64,000 nucleotides of DNA, from the NCBI RefSeq assembly GCF_030362855.1, contig NZ_JAUCBP010000010.1:1-64000 (forward strand). The letters are read 5' to 3'. Below are positions 8,803-17,763 of this stretch, one piece after another. The DNA comes from Neoalteromonas arenosi. GTDB taxonomy: Bacteria; Pseudomonadota; Gammaproteobacteria; Enterobacterales; Alteromonadaceae. The position numbers and the translations under genes were made by a program. Within the stretch, counting starts at the first letter, position 1, and every line of letters starts with the position of its first letter. The notes below the pieces were generated by a model. That model made no database searches, had not been told where the DNA came from, and saw only the letters and a list, made by a program, of their open reading frames with translations.

Positions 8803-9498
8803 GTGATTTCAATAAGACGTGCAGAATCACGCGGCAGAGCCAGCTTCGGCTGGCTCGATAGCCGCCACACTTTTTCTTTCGGCCGTTATTACGATCCGGC
8901 TCATATGGGAGTGTCAGCGTTACGGGTTATCAACGATGACAAAGTAGCAGCAGGTGCTGGATTTGGCACCCATGGACACAGCAATATGGAAATTATCAGT
9001 CTGGTTACTAAGGGTGCAATGGTGCACAAAGACAGCGAAGGACATGAACAACTGCTTCCAGCGGGTGAATTTCAGTTAATGTCTGCTGGCGACGGTATCA
9101 TGCACAGTGAGTTCAATGCGTCACAACAAGATTCACTGCAGTTTTTGCAGATTTGGATCCAGCCCAATCAAATGGGCGGAAAGCCAGGCTACCAGCAAAA
9201 GCGCTTTGACTTGTCAGCACCGGTTACGCCTGTGATCACTGCTACAGGTGAGGCTGGAACGCTGCAGATAAAACAAGATATGACCTTAAGTCATATTAAT
9301 CTCGACAGCGATGACTCTCACGAGCTGGCGTTGCAAACAGGGCGGACTTATTACGTCCACGTGATCAGTGGCGATTTGGGTCTTGATGACGAAACAATGC
9401 ATCCTGGCGATGGCGCTACAATTACCGATGCAACTGAACTTGTGTTGCAGCAACGCGGTAATGAGCCTGTTAAGGCACTGCTGTTTGACCTCCCTTAA
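8803..9498 (+). CDS. Pirin-family bicupin (YhhW/YhaK type)
   Basis: This 231-aa bicupin begins ISIRRAESRGRASFGWLDS, the start of the YhhW/YhaK group. The metal site of the N-terminal cupin is complete: His57, His59, His101 and Glu103 in GTHGHSNMEI and IMHSEFN. E. coli YhhW degrades quercetin in vitro, while its natural substrate and that of most pirins is unknown. A GTG start is used, with a strong AGGAGG 4-5 nt before it. It follows doxX directly and precedes a LysR regulator, an arrangement like E. coli yhaJ-yhaK. Confidence 0.88.
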   Translation: MISIRRAESRGRASFGWLDSRHTFSFGRYYDPAHMGVSALRVINDDKVAAGAGFGTHGHSNMEIISLVTKGAMVHKDSEGHEQLLPAGEFQLMSAGDGIMHSEFNASQQDSLQFLQIWIQPNQMGGKPGYQQKRFDLSAPVTPVITATGEAGTLQIKQDMTLSHINLDSDDSHELALQTGRTYYVHVISGDLGLDDETMHPGDGATITDATELVLQQRGNEPVKALLFDLP

Positions 9499-9507
9499 TA
9501 CAATGAT

Positions 9508-9538
9508 TAGGTGGTTGAGCAATTGCTCAACTAACCTA
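9508..9538. promoter_or_regulatory. Long palindrome between pirin and lysR genes
   Basis: The core GTTGAGCAATTGCTCAAC is an 18-bp perfect palindrome. It extends outward to TAGGT/ACCTA arms with a one-base offset, for 31 bp in total. There is no T-tract, so it may be an autoregulatory operator for the lysR gene as well as an RNA hairpin ending the doxX-pirin transcript. Confidence 0.45.
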
Positions 9539-9581
9539 AATTGCCCATACTACCCCCTAATTAAATTACTCCTTATTCACT

Positions 9582-10490
9582 ATGTCTCACCCGATCAATT
9601 TGGAATCTTTGCGCGTTATTCGCACCATTAAAGAAAAGGGTTCCTTTGCGGCTGCCGCACAAGCATTATTTAAGGTCCCTTCGGCATTGACATACACAGT
9701 CAATAAACTCGAGCAAGATTTAGGTGTAACGCTATTTGATCGATCGGGCCATCGCGCTGTTCTTACCGCGTCAGGGGAGTTGATTTTGCGTGAAGGCCAA
9801 CAATTACTAGAAGCTGCCAATCGCTTGAGTGAAAAAGTCAAAGAGTTAGAAACCGGTTGGGAGCCGCGTTTAACTATAGCCATCGATACATTATTAGCTG
9901 TACAGCCTTTGTTGGATTTGATCCATGAGTTTTGTGCCCAACAAAAGCCGGTGAATATCCAACTAATTGAAGAAGTGCTAGGCGGTGGATGGGACGCGTT
10001 GCATTCTAACCGGGCGGATATTGCAATTGGTGTAAATGGCGAGACCATTGGTGGTAACTATGATATTCAGCCGATCGGGGATGCAGAACTGGTTTTTGCT
10101 GTAGCTGCCGACCACCCACTGGCAGCAGAAGCCGAGCCAATCAGTACCAAACGGGTGGGGGAGTTTCCGGCTGTGGTAGTGAAAGACTCTTCGCAGTCCT
10201 TACCCGAACGTTCATCGGGTCTATTTGACGCGCGCCAAACAGTGCATGTAAGTGCGATGCGTTTTAAAATTGAAGCGCAACGGCGCGGAGTCGGCGTGGG
10301 TTTTCTACCTCTGCATAGCATTAAGCCATTGCTCGATAACGGTGAGCTTAAAATTAAATATACTGATATACCACGCCCACCAATACCTTTATACGTAGCG
10401 AAATCCAAGAGTACGCAAGGCAAAGCTGCACAGTGGTTCTATGAGCGTATTAGTCAAATTGATTGGTTTAGTTACTCAACGGCAGACTGA
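9582..10490 (+). CDS. LysR-family transcriptional regulator
   Basis: This 302-aa protein has the LysR layout: a winged helix-turn-helix at residues 1-60 (LRVIRTIKEKGSFAAAAQAL, SALTYTVNKLEQDLGVTLFDR) and a periplasmic-binding-like effector domain at about 90-295. It sits downstream of the doxX-pirin pair on the same strand, a position typical of regulators such as YhaJ, which controls a pirin gene in E. coli. The two palindromes at 8211-8227 and 9508-9538 are candidate binding sites. No Shine-Dalgarno is visible before the ATG. Its 3' end overlaps that of pdsS by 23 bp in convergent orientation. Confidence 0.9.
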   Translation: MSHPINLESLRVIRTIKEKGSFAAAAQALFKVPSALTYTVNKLEQDLGVTLFDRSGHRAVLTASGELILREGQQLLEAANRLSEKVKELETGWEPRLTIAIDTLLAVQPLLDLIHEFCAQQKPVNIQLIEEVLGGGWDALHSNRADIAIGVNGETIGGNYDIQPIGDAELVFAVAADHPLAAEAEPISTKRVGEFPAVVVKDSSQSLPERSSGLFDARQTVHVSAMRFKIEAQRRGVGVGFLPLHSIKPLLDNGELKIKYTDIPRPPIPLYVAKSKSTQGKAAQWFYERISQIDWFSYSTAD

Positions 10491-12627
10491 GAATAACGCA
10501 AACACCGGTGTGATCGGGAAGGTTGTCAATTGTGATGGTACCGCCGTGAAATTCTGCAATAGTGCGTGCGATGTATAACCCTAATCCAAGGTGCACGTCT
10601 TCTTGTTGCGTCGCTTGCTCGCGTACCGAGACCATGCTTTGAAACACGTCTTTCTCCATTCCCGCAGGCAGTAATTGCCCTTGGTTGGTGATGCTAACGA
10701 AGGCGGTTTGCTGCTCGGTCCACAAATGTAGGCCAATAGCCGTGTTTGAATGACTAAATTCCACCGCGTTAGCAACAACCTTGTCGAGTAATTGAGCCAA
10801 TAAATCGGGCGCTCCAGTGACCGTTGCTTTCTCAGCGCTAATTTTTAACTCAATTGAATGGCTAGGGTAGATCGCGGTATAGCTTTCACAGCATACCGAG
10901 ACGACATCTTTTAAGTTAAACGCCAACTTTTGCACGCTGGCTAAAGAGGCCTCCAGTCGCGTAGCTTCACTCATACGGGTGAGAATTTTACTCAATCGCT
11001 CAATACCGGTTAAGGCTCGCTCGGTATAGGCCTTTTCGCTTTCGTCAGTTTGAATAACCGCGAGGTTGTCCAGGGATGAGCGCACAATTGCGACCGGTGT
11101 GCGCAGCTCATGTGACAATCGTGACGCCATGTTTTCGAGATATTGCGTGTAGTGAGTTAATCGCTCTAAAACCCTAGAAAACGATGCGGACAAATCGCCA
11201 ATTTCATCATAACGGCGCATCGGTTTGAGTTCACCAACGATTTTGCCACTGGCATCAATTACGGCTTCGGTGTCATCGCGCAAGCGTCGGATGCGATTGG
11301 ATATCCGTGTGGCGAACAACAAGATAACTAACACCGCTACGATCATGATCGCCAGCATCCCGTGAAACAATTGTTCGAGCGCTTGATTGCGCAGCGTGCG
11401 AATACCGTTAGTGGTTTGCTCGACGATGACTGCGCCAATGACTTTTTGATCCACATAAATAGGGTGAGCCGCCGATAAAATCACGGCTTTGTTATCAGGA
11501 CTGAGTCGCCATAACGCGTCAGCATTGCCGTCTAGCGCATTGGCAATATCAGTGCCTTGCAGAGCGAATGCATTGGCCAGTTCGTCAATGAAGTCATTAC
11601 TCGGTCGAGTCAATACGGTGTAATACAAGGGTAATAAATATTCGCGCTCAATGTATTGCCACCACTGTGGTGCCCCAGACGAGCGCCGAGTGGCGCGCAG
11701 CCCTTCCGCTTGCTGGATGTCACCTGCACGCGCCAGTACTCTTAAGTGCTTATCGACGACCCATACGCGTGAACGAGCGTACTGTAAGCTGCGCAACAGT
11801 TCTTCGATAGCTGTGGATTGGCTTGCAATAGTACCTAGCTCATTTTGCTGATTCGGATTTGCCGTACCGATAATACTGACCGGTGTAGCGCGAATAGACT
11901 CATCGACATCGACTAGTGCGAACGCTAAATCACCACCTGTCATCGCAAATGGAAAGCGAATCTCAATATTGTAACCATCCTCGGTAGCGACCCACTGCCC
12001 CTGAATCTGTGTCTCATTGCCCAGTACTTCATAACTATTTGGCTGTGGCTCCAGACGAAAACCGTTCACCCAACCTCCGGCTCGTGGTGCAATTGCAAAG
12101 CGTTGAATATTACCCTCGCTGTCGCTCATCGCTATCAAAAGATGATCGTTGTTCTCGATGCCTCTAGCATTGGCGCCTCGAGGGATCCATACGTTGTCTT
12201 TTACCGCAAACATTGCATACACAAATTGCTGATAGCGGCCAACGGCGTGATCAAAGCGCAAGCTCACAGGTTGTGCAAAAGGGTCATCAGTATCATCGAT
12301 CCGATAGCGTTCGTCATAGTGGCGGACCAATGGTTCAGCGTCCTGCCAATCGTTGAATTTGCCGTCGAGTACAATCGGTGCTCGTATTGGCACGGCGTAT
12401 AGATCTGTGCCGGGTCGGACGGTTTCGCGTTGTGTTGCCGGTGAATCAAATAGCGTTTGACGCTCATGCAGCGCACTTGCTACTGCTCGCGCCGTGCCAA
12501 TCATGGTTTGTTCCTGCCCGGCGCGCAGATAGGATTCTAATTCCCAAACATATTGATAACCAATGATGGGAATGGCGGTCAAAAATAACGACATGACCAA
12601 CAATTGTGCGCGAATGGGTATACGCAT
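10468..12627 (-). CDS. pdsS: Sensor histidine kinase of the proteobacterial dedicated sortase system
   Basis: This 719-aa kinase has helix 1 at about residues 8-24, a large periplasmic domain (about 30-415), helix 2 at about 422-440, a HAMP linker and a HisKA/HATPase module with the phosphoacceptor His506 in RLSHELRTPVAIV. The periplasmic part opens with PIVLDGKFNDWQD and a segment with GGWVNGFRL, as in carbohydrate-binding-module-9-like domains; that architecture defines the PdsS family. Near the C-terminus are the ATP-binding N and G boxes (VVANAVEFS, GLGLYIARTI). The response regulator gene lies 2 bp upstream, so the two are co-transcribed. In other marine proteobacteria this pair neighbours a class of sortase and its one target; neither is visible here. 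Confidence 0.8.
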   Translation of the reverse strand: MRIPIRAQLLVMSLFLTAIPIIGYQYVWELESYLRAGQEQTMIGTARAVASALHERQTLFDSPATQRETVRPGTDLYAVPIRAPIVLDGKFNDWQDAEPLVRHYDERYRIDDTDDPFAQPVSLRFDHAVGRYQQFVYAMFAVKDNVWIPRGANARGIENNDHLLIAMSDSEGNIQRFAIAPRAGGWVNGFRLEPQPNSYEVLGNETQIQGQWVATEDGYNIEIRFPFAMTGGDLAFALVDVDESIRATPVSIIGTANPNQQNELGTIASQSTAIEELLRSLQYARSRVWVVDKHLRVLARAGDIQQAEGLRATRRSSGAPQWWQYIEREYLLPLYYTVLTRPSNDFIDELANAFALQGTDIANALDGNADALWRLSPDNKAVILSAAHPIYVDQKVIGAVIVEQTTNGIRTLRNQALEQLFHGMLAIMIVAVLVILLFATRISNRIRRLRDDTEAVIDASGKIVGELKPMRRYDEIGDLSASFSRVLERLTHYTQYLENMASRLSHELRTPVAIVRSSLDNLAVIQTDESEKAYTERALTGIERLSKILTRMSEATRLEASLASVQKLAFNLKDVVSVCCESYTAIYPSHSIELKISAEKATVTGAPDLLAQLLDKVVANAVEFSHSNTAIGLHLWTEQQTAFVSITNQGQLLPAGMEKDVFQSMVSVREQATQQEDVHLGLGLYIARTIAEFHGGTITIDNLPDHTGVCVILSLPLSN

Positions 12628-12629
12628 TA

Positions 12630-13322
12630 CTAATCAGCGGCTCGCCAGCGATAACCCATGCCATAGAGCGTTTCTATATGGTCAAAATGCTCATCTAAGG
12701 CACTAAATTTTTGTCTAATGCGCTTAATATGGGAGGTGATAGTCGTATCATCAACTACCATTTTTGAATCATCCATCAGTTGCTGGCGACTTTTTACATG
12801 CCCGGGCTTTTTGACGAGAGAATAAAGCATCCAAAATTCGGTAATGGTTAAATCAACAGGTTGCTGACGCCAACTACACAACATGCGATTGCTGTCTAAT
12901 CGTAAGTTATTCACTTCAATCATCGCACTTTCATCACTGGGTAAATGCTGCAACTCGGCACGTCGAAACAGCGCAGCGATCCGTGCTAAAAGGTGGGGTA
13001 ATGAAATGTCTTTGGTCAGATAGTCATCCGCGCCCATGCGCAAACCGCTGACGGTATCGATATCATTGTCGCGAGCAGTAAAAAATATGATGGGTACAGT
13101 TGATGATAAATTGCGTAAGTACTGACACAATTGGAAGCCGCCATCATATTCATGCTTTAAACCGATATCAATGATGGCTAAATCAGGCAAGCGCGTTGCG
13201 AATGCACTCTCTGCCGCAGTGCGGTTGTCATGGCCGCTGACACTATAGCCCTGTCGAGTGAGAGCTTCGGTATAGTTTTCTCGTAATGTTTGGTCGTCTT
13301 CAACCAGAGCGATTCGCTTCAT
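12630..13322 (-). CDS. pdsR: Response regulator of the dedicated sortase system (OmpR type)
   Basis: This 230-aa OmpR/PhoB-type regulator has a receiver domain with acidic pocket EDD (8-10) and phosphoacceptor Asp52 (AIIDIGLKHEYDGG). A winged-helix DNA-binding domain follows, with VDDTTITSHIKRIRQKF and a C-terminal YGMGYRW. The glycine-rich insertion after Asp52 and the wording of the winged helix match PdsR proteins. I chose the ATG at 13322, which gives the classic MKRIALVEDD start; an upstream extension to 13409 would add 29 residues without homology. It is the first gene of the pair and diverges from nhaD. Confidence 0.82.
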   Translation of the reverse strand: MKRIALVEDDQTLRENYTEALTRQGYSVSGHDNRTAAESAFATRLPDLAIIDIGLKHEYDGGFQLCQYLRNLSSTVPIIFFTARDNDIDTVSGLRMGADDYLTKDISLPHLLARIAALFRRAELQHLPSDESAMIEVNNLRLDSNRMLCSWRQQPVDLTITEFWMLYSLVKKPGHVKSRQQLMDDSKMVVDDTTITSHIKRIRQKFSALDEHFDHIETLYGMGYRWRAAD

Positions 13323-13633
13323 AACTACATAACAAAGATTTAATGCTGCTAAGATGCCACAGTGTAACTGACTTTTGCCTGAATACGGTGCTTTAACCTG
13401 AATTTCCATTTTTCTGCCACATTTGGCGATATTTTTGCCACCTTAATAGCCACTATTAATGCCGTGAATCGAATAATCGCTTGCTATCTAAGCTCGATGA
13501 TATATGGTGCACGGGCATTTTTCACAGGGCAGCTTCAAACGGCAAAATCACGCCTTTAAGAGTGCTGTTAGCACTGTTTTGGCAATCTCTATGCCTGCTT
13601 TGTCGAAATCAGTCTAACTACAACGGAATTATT
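13323..13633. other. Divergent pdsR/nhaD intergenic region
   Basis: These 311 bp must hold the promoters of pdsRS and nhaD. A small inverted repeat AGTGCT-GTT-AGCACT followed by GTTTT lies about 75 bp before nhaD. I see no conserved riboswitch and no convincing small gene. Confidence 0.4.
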
Positions 13634-15040
13634 ATGTACTTTCGGATACTCTTCGGCTTCATTGCAGCGTGTTTATCGCTTGATGTGCATGCGGCTGCGC
13701 CTTCTGAGGGCACCCCCTTTTCTTTAATCACTGCGTGGCAAGGCTTCGTAGCCATTGGTGTGTTTGTTTTTGCTTATATTTTTGTCATTCTTGAAGAGCA
13801 AATAGAAATGCGCAAATCCAAGCCAGTACTGGTGGCTGCGGGTATTATTTGGATTCTAATTGCGATCGCCTATGCCGGTACTGGACAATCAGCGGTGGTT
13901 GAATCGGCTATTCGTCATAATTTCCTCGAATACGCCGAGCTGTTTTTCTTTTTGCTGGTAGCCATGACATACATCAACGCCATGTTGGAGCGCAATGTTT
14001 TTAACGCCTTGCGCGACAATCTTACGGCTCAGGGGTTTAGTTATCGTGGTATTTTTTGGCTGACGGGGATCTTGGCGTTTTTCATCTCGCCTATCGCTGA
14101 TAACCTGACAACAGCATTGGTAATGTGTGCGGTGATTTTAGCAGTGGGCGGAAGCCACAAGGAATTTATTGGCATTGGTTGCGTAAACATTGTTGTTGCT
14201 GCTAATGCTGGTGGGGCGTTCAGCCCCTTTGGTGACATTACAACGTTGATGGTTTGGCAAAAAGGTATCCTTTCCTTTACTGAGTTTTTCGCGTTATTTG
14301 TACCTGCAGTTGTAAACTTTGTACTTCCAGCGGTCATCATGTCGTTTGCGTTACCCAAAGGTAAGCCCGACACGGCAGTAAGCCAACAAACCCCCATAAA
14401 AACCGGTGGTATAGTGATTGTGGGCCTGTTTATCGCAACGATTGTAACAGCCGTCAGTTTCCACAACTTTCTGCACTTACCGCCGGTTTACGGCATGATG
14501 TTTGGGTTGGGTTATCTCAAGCTTTACAGCTATTACTTAAAGCGTCTGACCCACAATCAGTACCACGAATCCGATAGCATTCCCGGCTCACACAACAATC
14601 CGGAGTCTTTCGATATCTTTTCAAAAATTGCCAAAGCCGAATGGGATACGTTGTTTTTCTTCTATGGGGTAATTCTTGCCGTGGGCGGTTTGGGCTTTAT
14701 GGGGTATTTAGCCTTGGCCTCAGAATTTATGTATGGCACCTTTGGCCCAACAGGAGCTAACATCTTGGTAGGAATGTTATCCGCCATCGTCGATAACATT
14801 CCCGTTATGTTTGCGGTGTTAACTATGTTGCCGGATATGTCACACAACCAATGGTTATTGGTTACTTTAACCGCCGGTGTTGGTGGTAGCTTACTTTCTG
14901 TCGGTTCAGCAGCTGGTGTGGCACTGATGGGGCAGGCACGTGGATATTACACCTTCTTTACTCATTTGCGTTGGACGCCGGTTATCGCCTTGGGTTATGC
15001 GGCGAGTATTATGGTGCATTTCTGGATAAACGGTGGGTAA
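13634..15040 (+). CDS. nhaD: Na+/H+ antiporter NhaD
   Basis: This 468-aa polytopic protein exchanges sodium for protons across the inner membrane and fits a saline habitat. Family marks include FFISPIADNLTTALVM, an acidic-polar membrane motif expected at the ion site, GGAFSPFGDITTLMVW, and near the end AIVDNIPVMFAVL and GGSLLSVGSAAGVALMG. An apparent signal sequence (residues 1-20, ending HAAAP) precedes the first core helix, as in other NhaD proteins. I chose the ATG at 13634. The frame is open to 13481, but that extension is unlike the family. A hairpin overlaps the stop codon. Confidence 0.88.
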   Translation: MYFRILFGFIAACLSLDVHAAAPSEGTPFSLITAWQGFVAIGVFVFAYIFVILEEQIEMRKSKPVLVAAGIIWILIAIAYAGTGQSAVVESAIRHNFLEYAELFFFLLVAMTYINAMLERNVFNALRDNLTAQGFSYRGIFWLTGILAFFISPIADNLTTALVMCAVILAVGGSHKEFIGIGCVNIVVAANAGGAFSPFGDITTLMVWQKGILSFTEFFALFVPAVVNFVLPAVIMSFALPKGKPDTAVSQQTPIKTGGIVIVGLFIATIVTAVSFHNFLHLPPVYGMMFGLGYLKLYSYYLKRLTHNQYHESDSIPGSHNNPESFDIFSKIAKAEWDTLFFFYGVILAVGGLGFMGYLALASEFMYGTFGPTGANILVGMLSAIVDNIPVMFAVLTMLPDMSHNQWLLVTLTAGVGGSLLSVGSAAGVALMGQARGYYTFFTHLRWTPVIALGYAASIMVHFWINGG

Positions 15041-15058
15041 CGCTTACCCGCCATCTTT
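15032..15058 (+). terminator. Terminator-like hairpin overlapping the nhaD stop codon
   Basis: GGTGGGTAA (15032-15040, including the stop codon) pairs with TTACCCGCC (15044-15052) with one G-U pair and a 3-nt loop, followed by ATCTTTTC. The T-tract is short, so termination is probably partial. Confidence 0.5.
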
Positions 15059-15166
15059 TCGCCATAATTGATCAGCAACTTAACAGGATTACGCCACTCG
15101 GTTGCCAAGCTTGGGTGATTTACTTATTGGGAAGCAAAAATTCAACTTACCCAAAAGGAAATCACG

Positions 15167-15892
15167 ATGAAAAAATTAACGACACTTTTGACAGGCGCTG
15201 CAATGGCGGTCACGCTAGCAATTGGCACTCCGAGTAATGTCTATGCTGATACCTCGGCAGATTCAGAAAAATCCAATTCAACTATCCTTGGTGGCGCTAC
15301 AGGTGCGACGATGGGCGCAATCGTTGCGGGCCCAGTTGGCGCGGTAGTGGGTGGTGTTATTGGTTTAATGGTTGGCAATGATGTCGAGCAAGAAGCCCAA
15401 TTAGTGGCTGCTAATCAACAAATTGCGAGTAGTCAGATGGAATTAGTGGCTATGCAAGATGAGCTAGTCGCTTGGCAACAGAAAGCCATGTTGCAGCCAG
15501 TGACCATTATTGAAGAAGCTGAACCATTATTACCCGAATTAACCACTACCATTCAATTTCGGACCGGACTTGCGAGTATCGAGCCAGAATACACCGAGCA
15601 ATTAGCGCTAATCAGTGATCTATTGTTAAGTGCAAAAGACTTATCGATTCATATCGCAGGTTATGCAGACCCGCGCGGTGATAGCGAGCAAAATATCGTG
15701 CTGTCGAAGCATCGTGCCAGCGCAATACAAAACGCCTTGATTGAAGCCGGTGTATCGCAAGATCGCATTACTATCAGTGCCAAAGGCGAAGCAGCGAGTG
15801 ATGCCAATGCGTCGTTTGAGTCACTATTTTTTGACCGTAAAGCCGTATTGATGATTGCGCCGAAGGAGAAAATGCTGACCGCACAAAACTAG
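15167..15892 (+). CDS. pdsO: OmpA-family protein of the dedicated sortase system
   Basis: This 241-aa exported protein has a signal peptide (residues 1-27, NVYA/DTS), a glycine-rich hydrophobic segment (about 43-70, GATGATMGAIVAGPVGAVVGGVIGL given only in outline), a short helical linker and a C-terminal OmpA/MotB-type domain (about 125-232). The latter has HIAGYADPRGDSEQN and LSKHRASAIQNAL, the peptidoglycan-binding signature. This plan matches PdsO, the OmpA-like protein seen only in genomes with the PdsS/PdsR two-component pair. AAGGA lies 8 nt before the ATG. It is separated from pdsRS by nhaD and is likely to be in the same regulon (inference). Confidence 0.7.
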   Translation: MKKLTTLLTGAAMAVTLAIGTPSNVYADTSADSEKSNSTILGGATGATMGAIVAGPVGAVVGGVIGLMVGNDVEQEAQLVAANQQIASSQMELVAMQDELVAWQQKAMLQPVTIIEEAEPLLPELTTTIQFRTGLASIEPEYTEQLALISDLLLSAKDLSIHIAGYADPRGDSEQNIVLSKHRASAIQNALIEAGVSQDRITISAKGEAASDANASFESLFFDRKAVLMIAPKEKMLTAQN

Positions 15893-15904
15893 TTCCTGCC
15901 GTAT

Positions 15905-15943
15905 GTCACTGACGTTCAGGCCCATGGCGTCAGTGGCATTTTT
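15905..15943 (+). terminator. Intrinsic terminator after pdsO
   Basis: CACTGACG (15907-15914) and CGTCAGTG (15928-15935) form a perfect 8-bp stem with a 13-nt loop, followed by a run of five T residues. Confidence 0.7.
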
Positions 15944-15963
15944 CTGCCTTTCCCCTTGAAATT

Positions 15964-15976
15964 TGTCATAATGACA
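15964..15976. promoter_or_regulatory. 13-bp palindrome before the ABC exporter genes
   Basis: TGTCAT-A-ATGACA is a perfect inverted repeat about 80 bp before the ATP-binding gene. It also contains a -10-like CATAAT, so it could be an operator over a promoter. No cognate regulator is evident. Confidence 0.3.
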
Positions 15977-16054
15977 ATACGTTACACGTGCAAAACAGAA
16001 CTAAACTCGGTAACTCCACAATTCTCAACTCACGCTTCAATAAATGGGATTGGC

Positions 16055-16987
16055 ATGTTCGCTTTGGATATTCAAGGGTTAACAAAAACCTATAAGGGTG
16101 GCGTTCAGGCGCTGCGCGGTATCGACTTGCAGGTTCAGCAAGGCGATTTCTTTGCATTGCTCGGGCCAAATGGCGCGGGCAAGTCAACCACAATTGGTAT
16201 TATTTCCTCTTTGGTCAATAAATCTAGCGGTAGTGTGAAGGTCTTCGATTATTCGATTGATGATCAGTTAACGCTGGCTAAATCGTGTATTGGCTTAGTC
16301 CCACAAGAATTTAACTTCAACCAATTTGAAACGCTTACGCAGATTATGCTTAACCAAGCGGGTTACTATGGGGTTCCGCGCGGTGTTGCACGAGAGCGAG
16401 CAGAGACCTATCTGAAGCAATTGGATTTGTGGGAGAAACGCAACTCTCCGGCACGTGAATTATCAGGTGGTATGAAGCGCCGCCTGATGATTGCGCGAGC
16501 GTTGATGCACCAACCCAAGATGCTTATTCTCGATGAGCCGACAGCAGGAGTGGATATCGAAATCCGCCGCTCCATGTGGCGCTTTCTTGAAGAAATTAAT
16601 CAGCAAGGCATAACGATTATTCTCACTACGCATTATCTGGAAGAGGCTGAAAGCTTATGCCGCAATATCGCTATTATCGATAAAGGGCAAATTGTTGAAA
16701 ACACGAGTATGAAAGCGCTGCTATCGAAGCTTAATGTTGAAACCTTCGTGTTAGACATCGAACCCGTCCAGCAGCCGCCTGAGTTACCCAATTACACTAC
16801 ACGCTTAGTTGATGATCATACGCTTGAGGTGGACGTGCACAAGTCTGAAGGATTAAGTCCGGTGTTTTCACAACTGACCGAGCAAGGTGTACAGGTAATG
16901 AGTATGCGCAATAAAGCCAATCGTTTAGAAGAGCTATTTGTGCGTTTAGTCGAAGAAGGCCGCGCCAACGCGGCAGTGGGGGCGTAA
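16055..16987 (+). CDS. yadG: ABC-2 type exporter ATP-binding protein (YadG-like)
   Basis: This 310-aa ATPase has Walker A (GPNGAGKST), the signature LSGGMKRRL, Walker B (MLILDEP) and an H-loop (LTTHYLEEAE). The C-terminal 80 residues form the extra domain seen in YadG and DrrA-like exporters. I chose the ATG at 16055 (MFALDIQGLTKTY), which fits the family; the open frame upstream to 15956 is not conserved. The permease gene starts on the last base of this gene's stop codon, so translation is coupled. The exported substrate is unknown. Confidence 0.88.
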   Translation: MFALDIQGLTKTYKGGVQALRGIDLQVQQGDFFALLGPNGAGKSTTIGIISSLVNKSSGSVKVFDYSIDDQLTLAKSCIGLVPQEFNFNQFETLTQIMLNQAGYYGVPRGVARERAETYLKQLDLWEKRNSPARELSGGMKRRLMIARALMHQPKMLILDEPTAGVDIEIRRSMWRFLEEINQQGITIILTTHYLEEAESLCRNIAIIDKGQIVENTSMKALLSKLNVETFVLDIEPVQQPPELPNYTTRLVDDHTLEVDVHKSEGLSPVFSQLTEQGVQVMSMRNKANRLEELFVRLVEEGRANAAVGA

Positions 16988-17760
16988 TGATTAATCACTT
17001 ATATTTTGTCGCGCTACGCACCATCTGGATTAAAGAGTGCACCCGTTTTTTACGCATATGGGTGCAAACCTTAGTGCCTCCAGCGATTACCATGAGCCTG
17101 TATTTTGTAATTTTCGGCAGTTTAATTGGTAGCCGTATTGGCGAGATGGGCGGCTTTAGCTATATGGAATTTATTGTTCCGGGTTTGATCATGATGTCGA
17201 TCATTACCAACAGCTATGCCAACGTATCCTCGTCCTTTTTTAGTGCAAAGTTTCAGCGTAATGTCGAAGAGTTACTCGTAGCCCCTGTGCCAACTTGGGT
17301 TGTCATTATGGGCTTTGTTGGCGGCGGGGTAGCGCGAGCACTACTGATCGGAATTATTGTCACGACAGTGGCTATGCTGTTTGTTGATATATCCATCCAT
17401 AACCTTGGTGTTATTGTATTAACGTTGGTACTAACTGCGACCTTGTTTGCCACTGCCGGATTGATCAACGCAATTTATGCGAAAACCTTTGATGATATTT
17501 CGGTTATTCCAACCTTCGTGCTCACGCCTTTAACTTACTTGGGCGGTGTCTTTTACTCATTGTCATTATTGCCCGACTTTTGGCAGTGGGTAAGCAAAGC
17601 CAATCCGGTGGTTTATATGGTAAATGGTTTCCGTTATGGATTTTTGGGCGTTTCCGATGTCAATGTGGCTATTTCGGTTGGCTTGTTGGTCGGTTTCAAC
17701 GTGCTGTTATTTATCGTGGCATACGTGTTGTTGCAACGCGGTGTGGGTATTCGCAGTTAA
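16987..17760 (+). CDS. yadH: ABC-2 type exporter permease (YadH-like)
   Basis: This 257-aa membrane protein has six predicted helices and the ABC-2 signature, including FVIFGSLIG near helix 1, FIVPGLIMMSIITNSYANV, and FVLTPLTYLGGVFYSLSLLP before the last loop. It pairs with the preceding ATPase, overlapping it by one base (TAATG). YadGH-type exporters are of unknown substrate. The next gene starts 3 bp downstream of its stop and may belong to the same transcript. Confidence 0.88.
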   Translation: MINHLYFVALRTIWIKECTRFLRIWVQTLVPPAITMSLYFVIFGSLIGSRIGEMGGFSYMEFIVPGLIMMSIITNSYANVSSSFFSAKFQRNVEELLVAPVPTWVVIMGFVGGGVARALLIGIIVTTVAMLFVDISIHNLGVIVLTLVLTATLFATAGLINAIYAKTFDDISVIPTFVLTPLTYLGGVFYSLSLLPDFWQWVSKANPVVYMVNGFRYGFLGVSDVNVAISVGLLVGFNVLLFIVAYVLLQRGVGIRS

Positions 17761-17763
17761 ATC

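Noticed and set aside
12103-12402. Plus-strand frame of 99 codons inside pdsS
   Set aside because: It is the antisense shadow of a conserved kinase periplasmic domain.
14041-14466. Minus-strand frame of 141 codons inside nhaD
   Set aside because: Its Thr/Pro/Ala-rich translation is the typical antisense image of a membrane protein gene.
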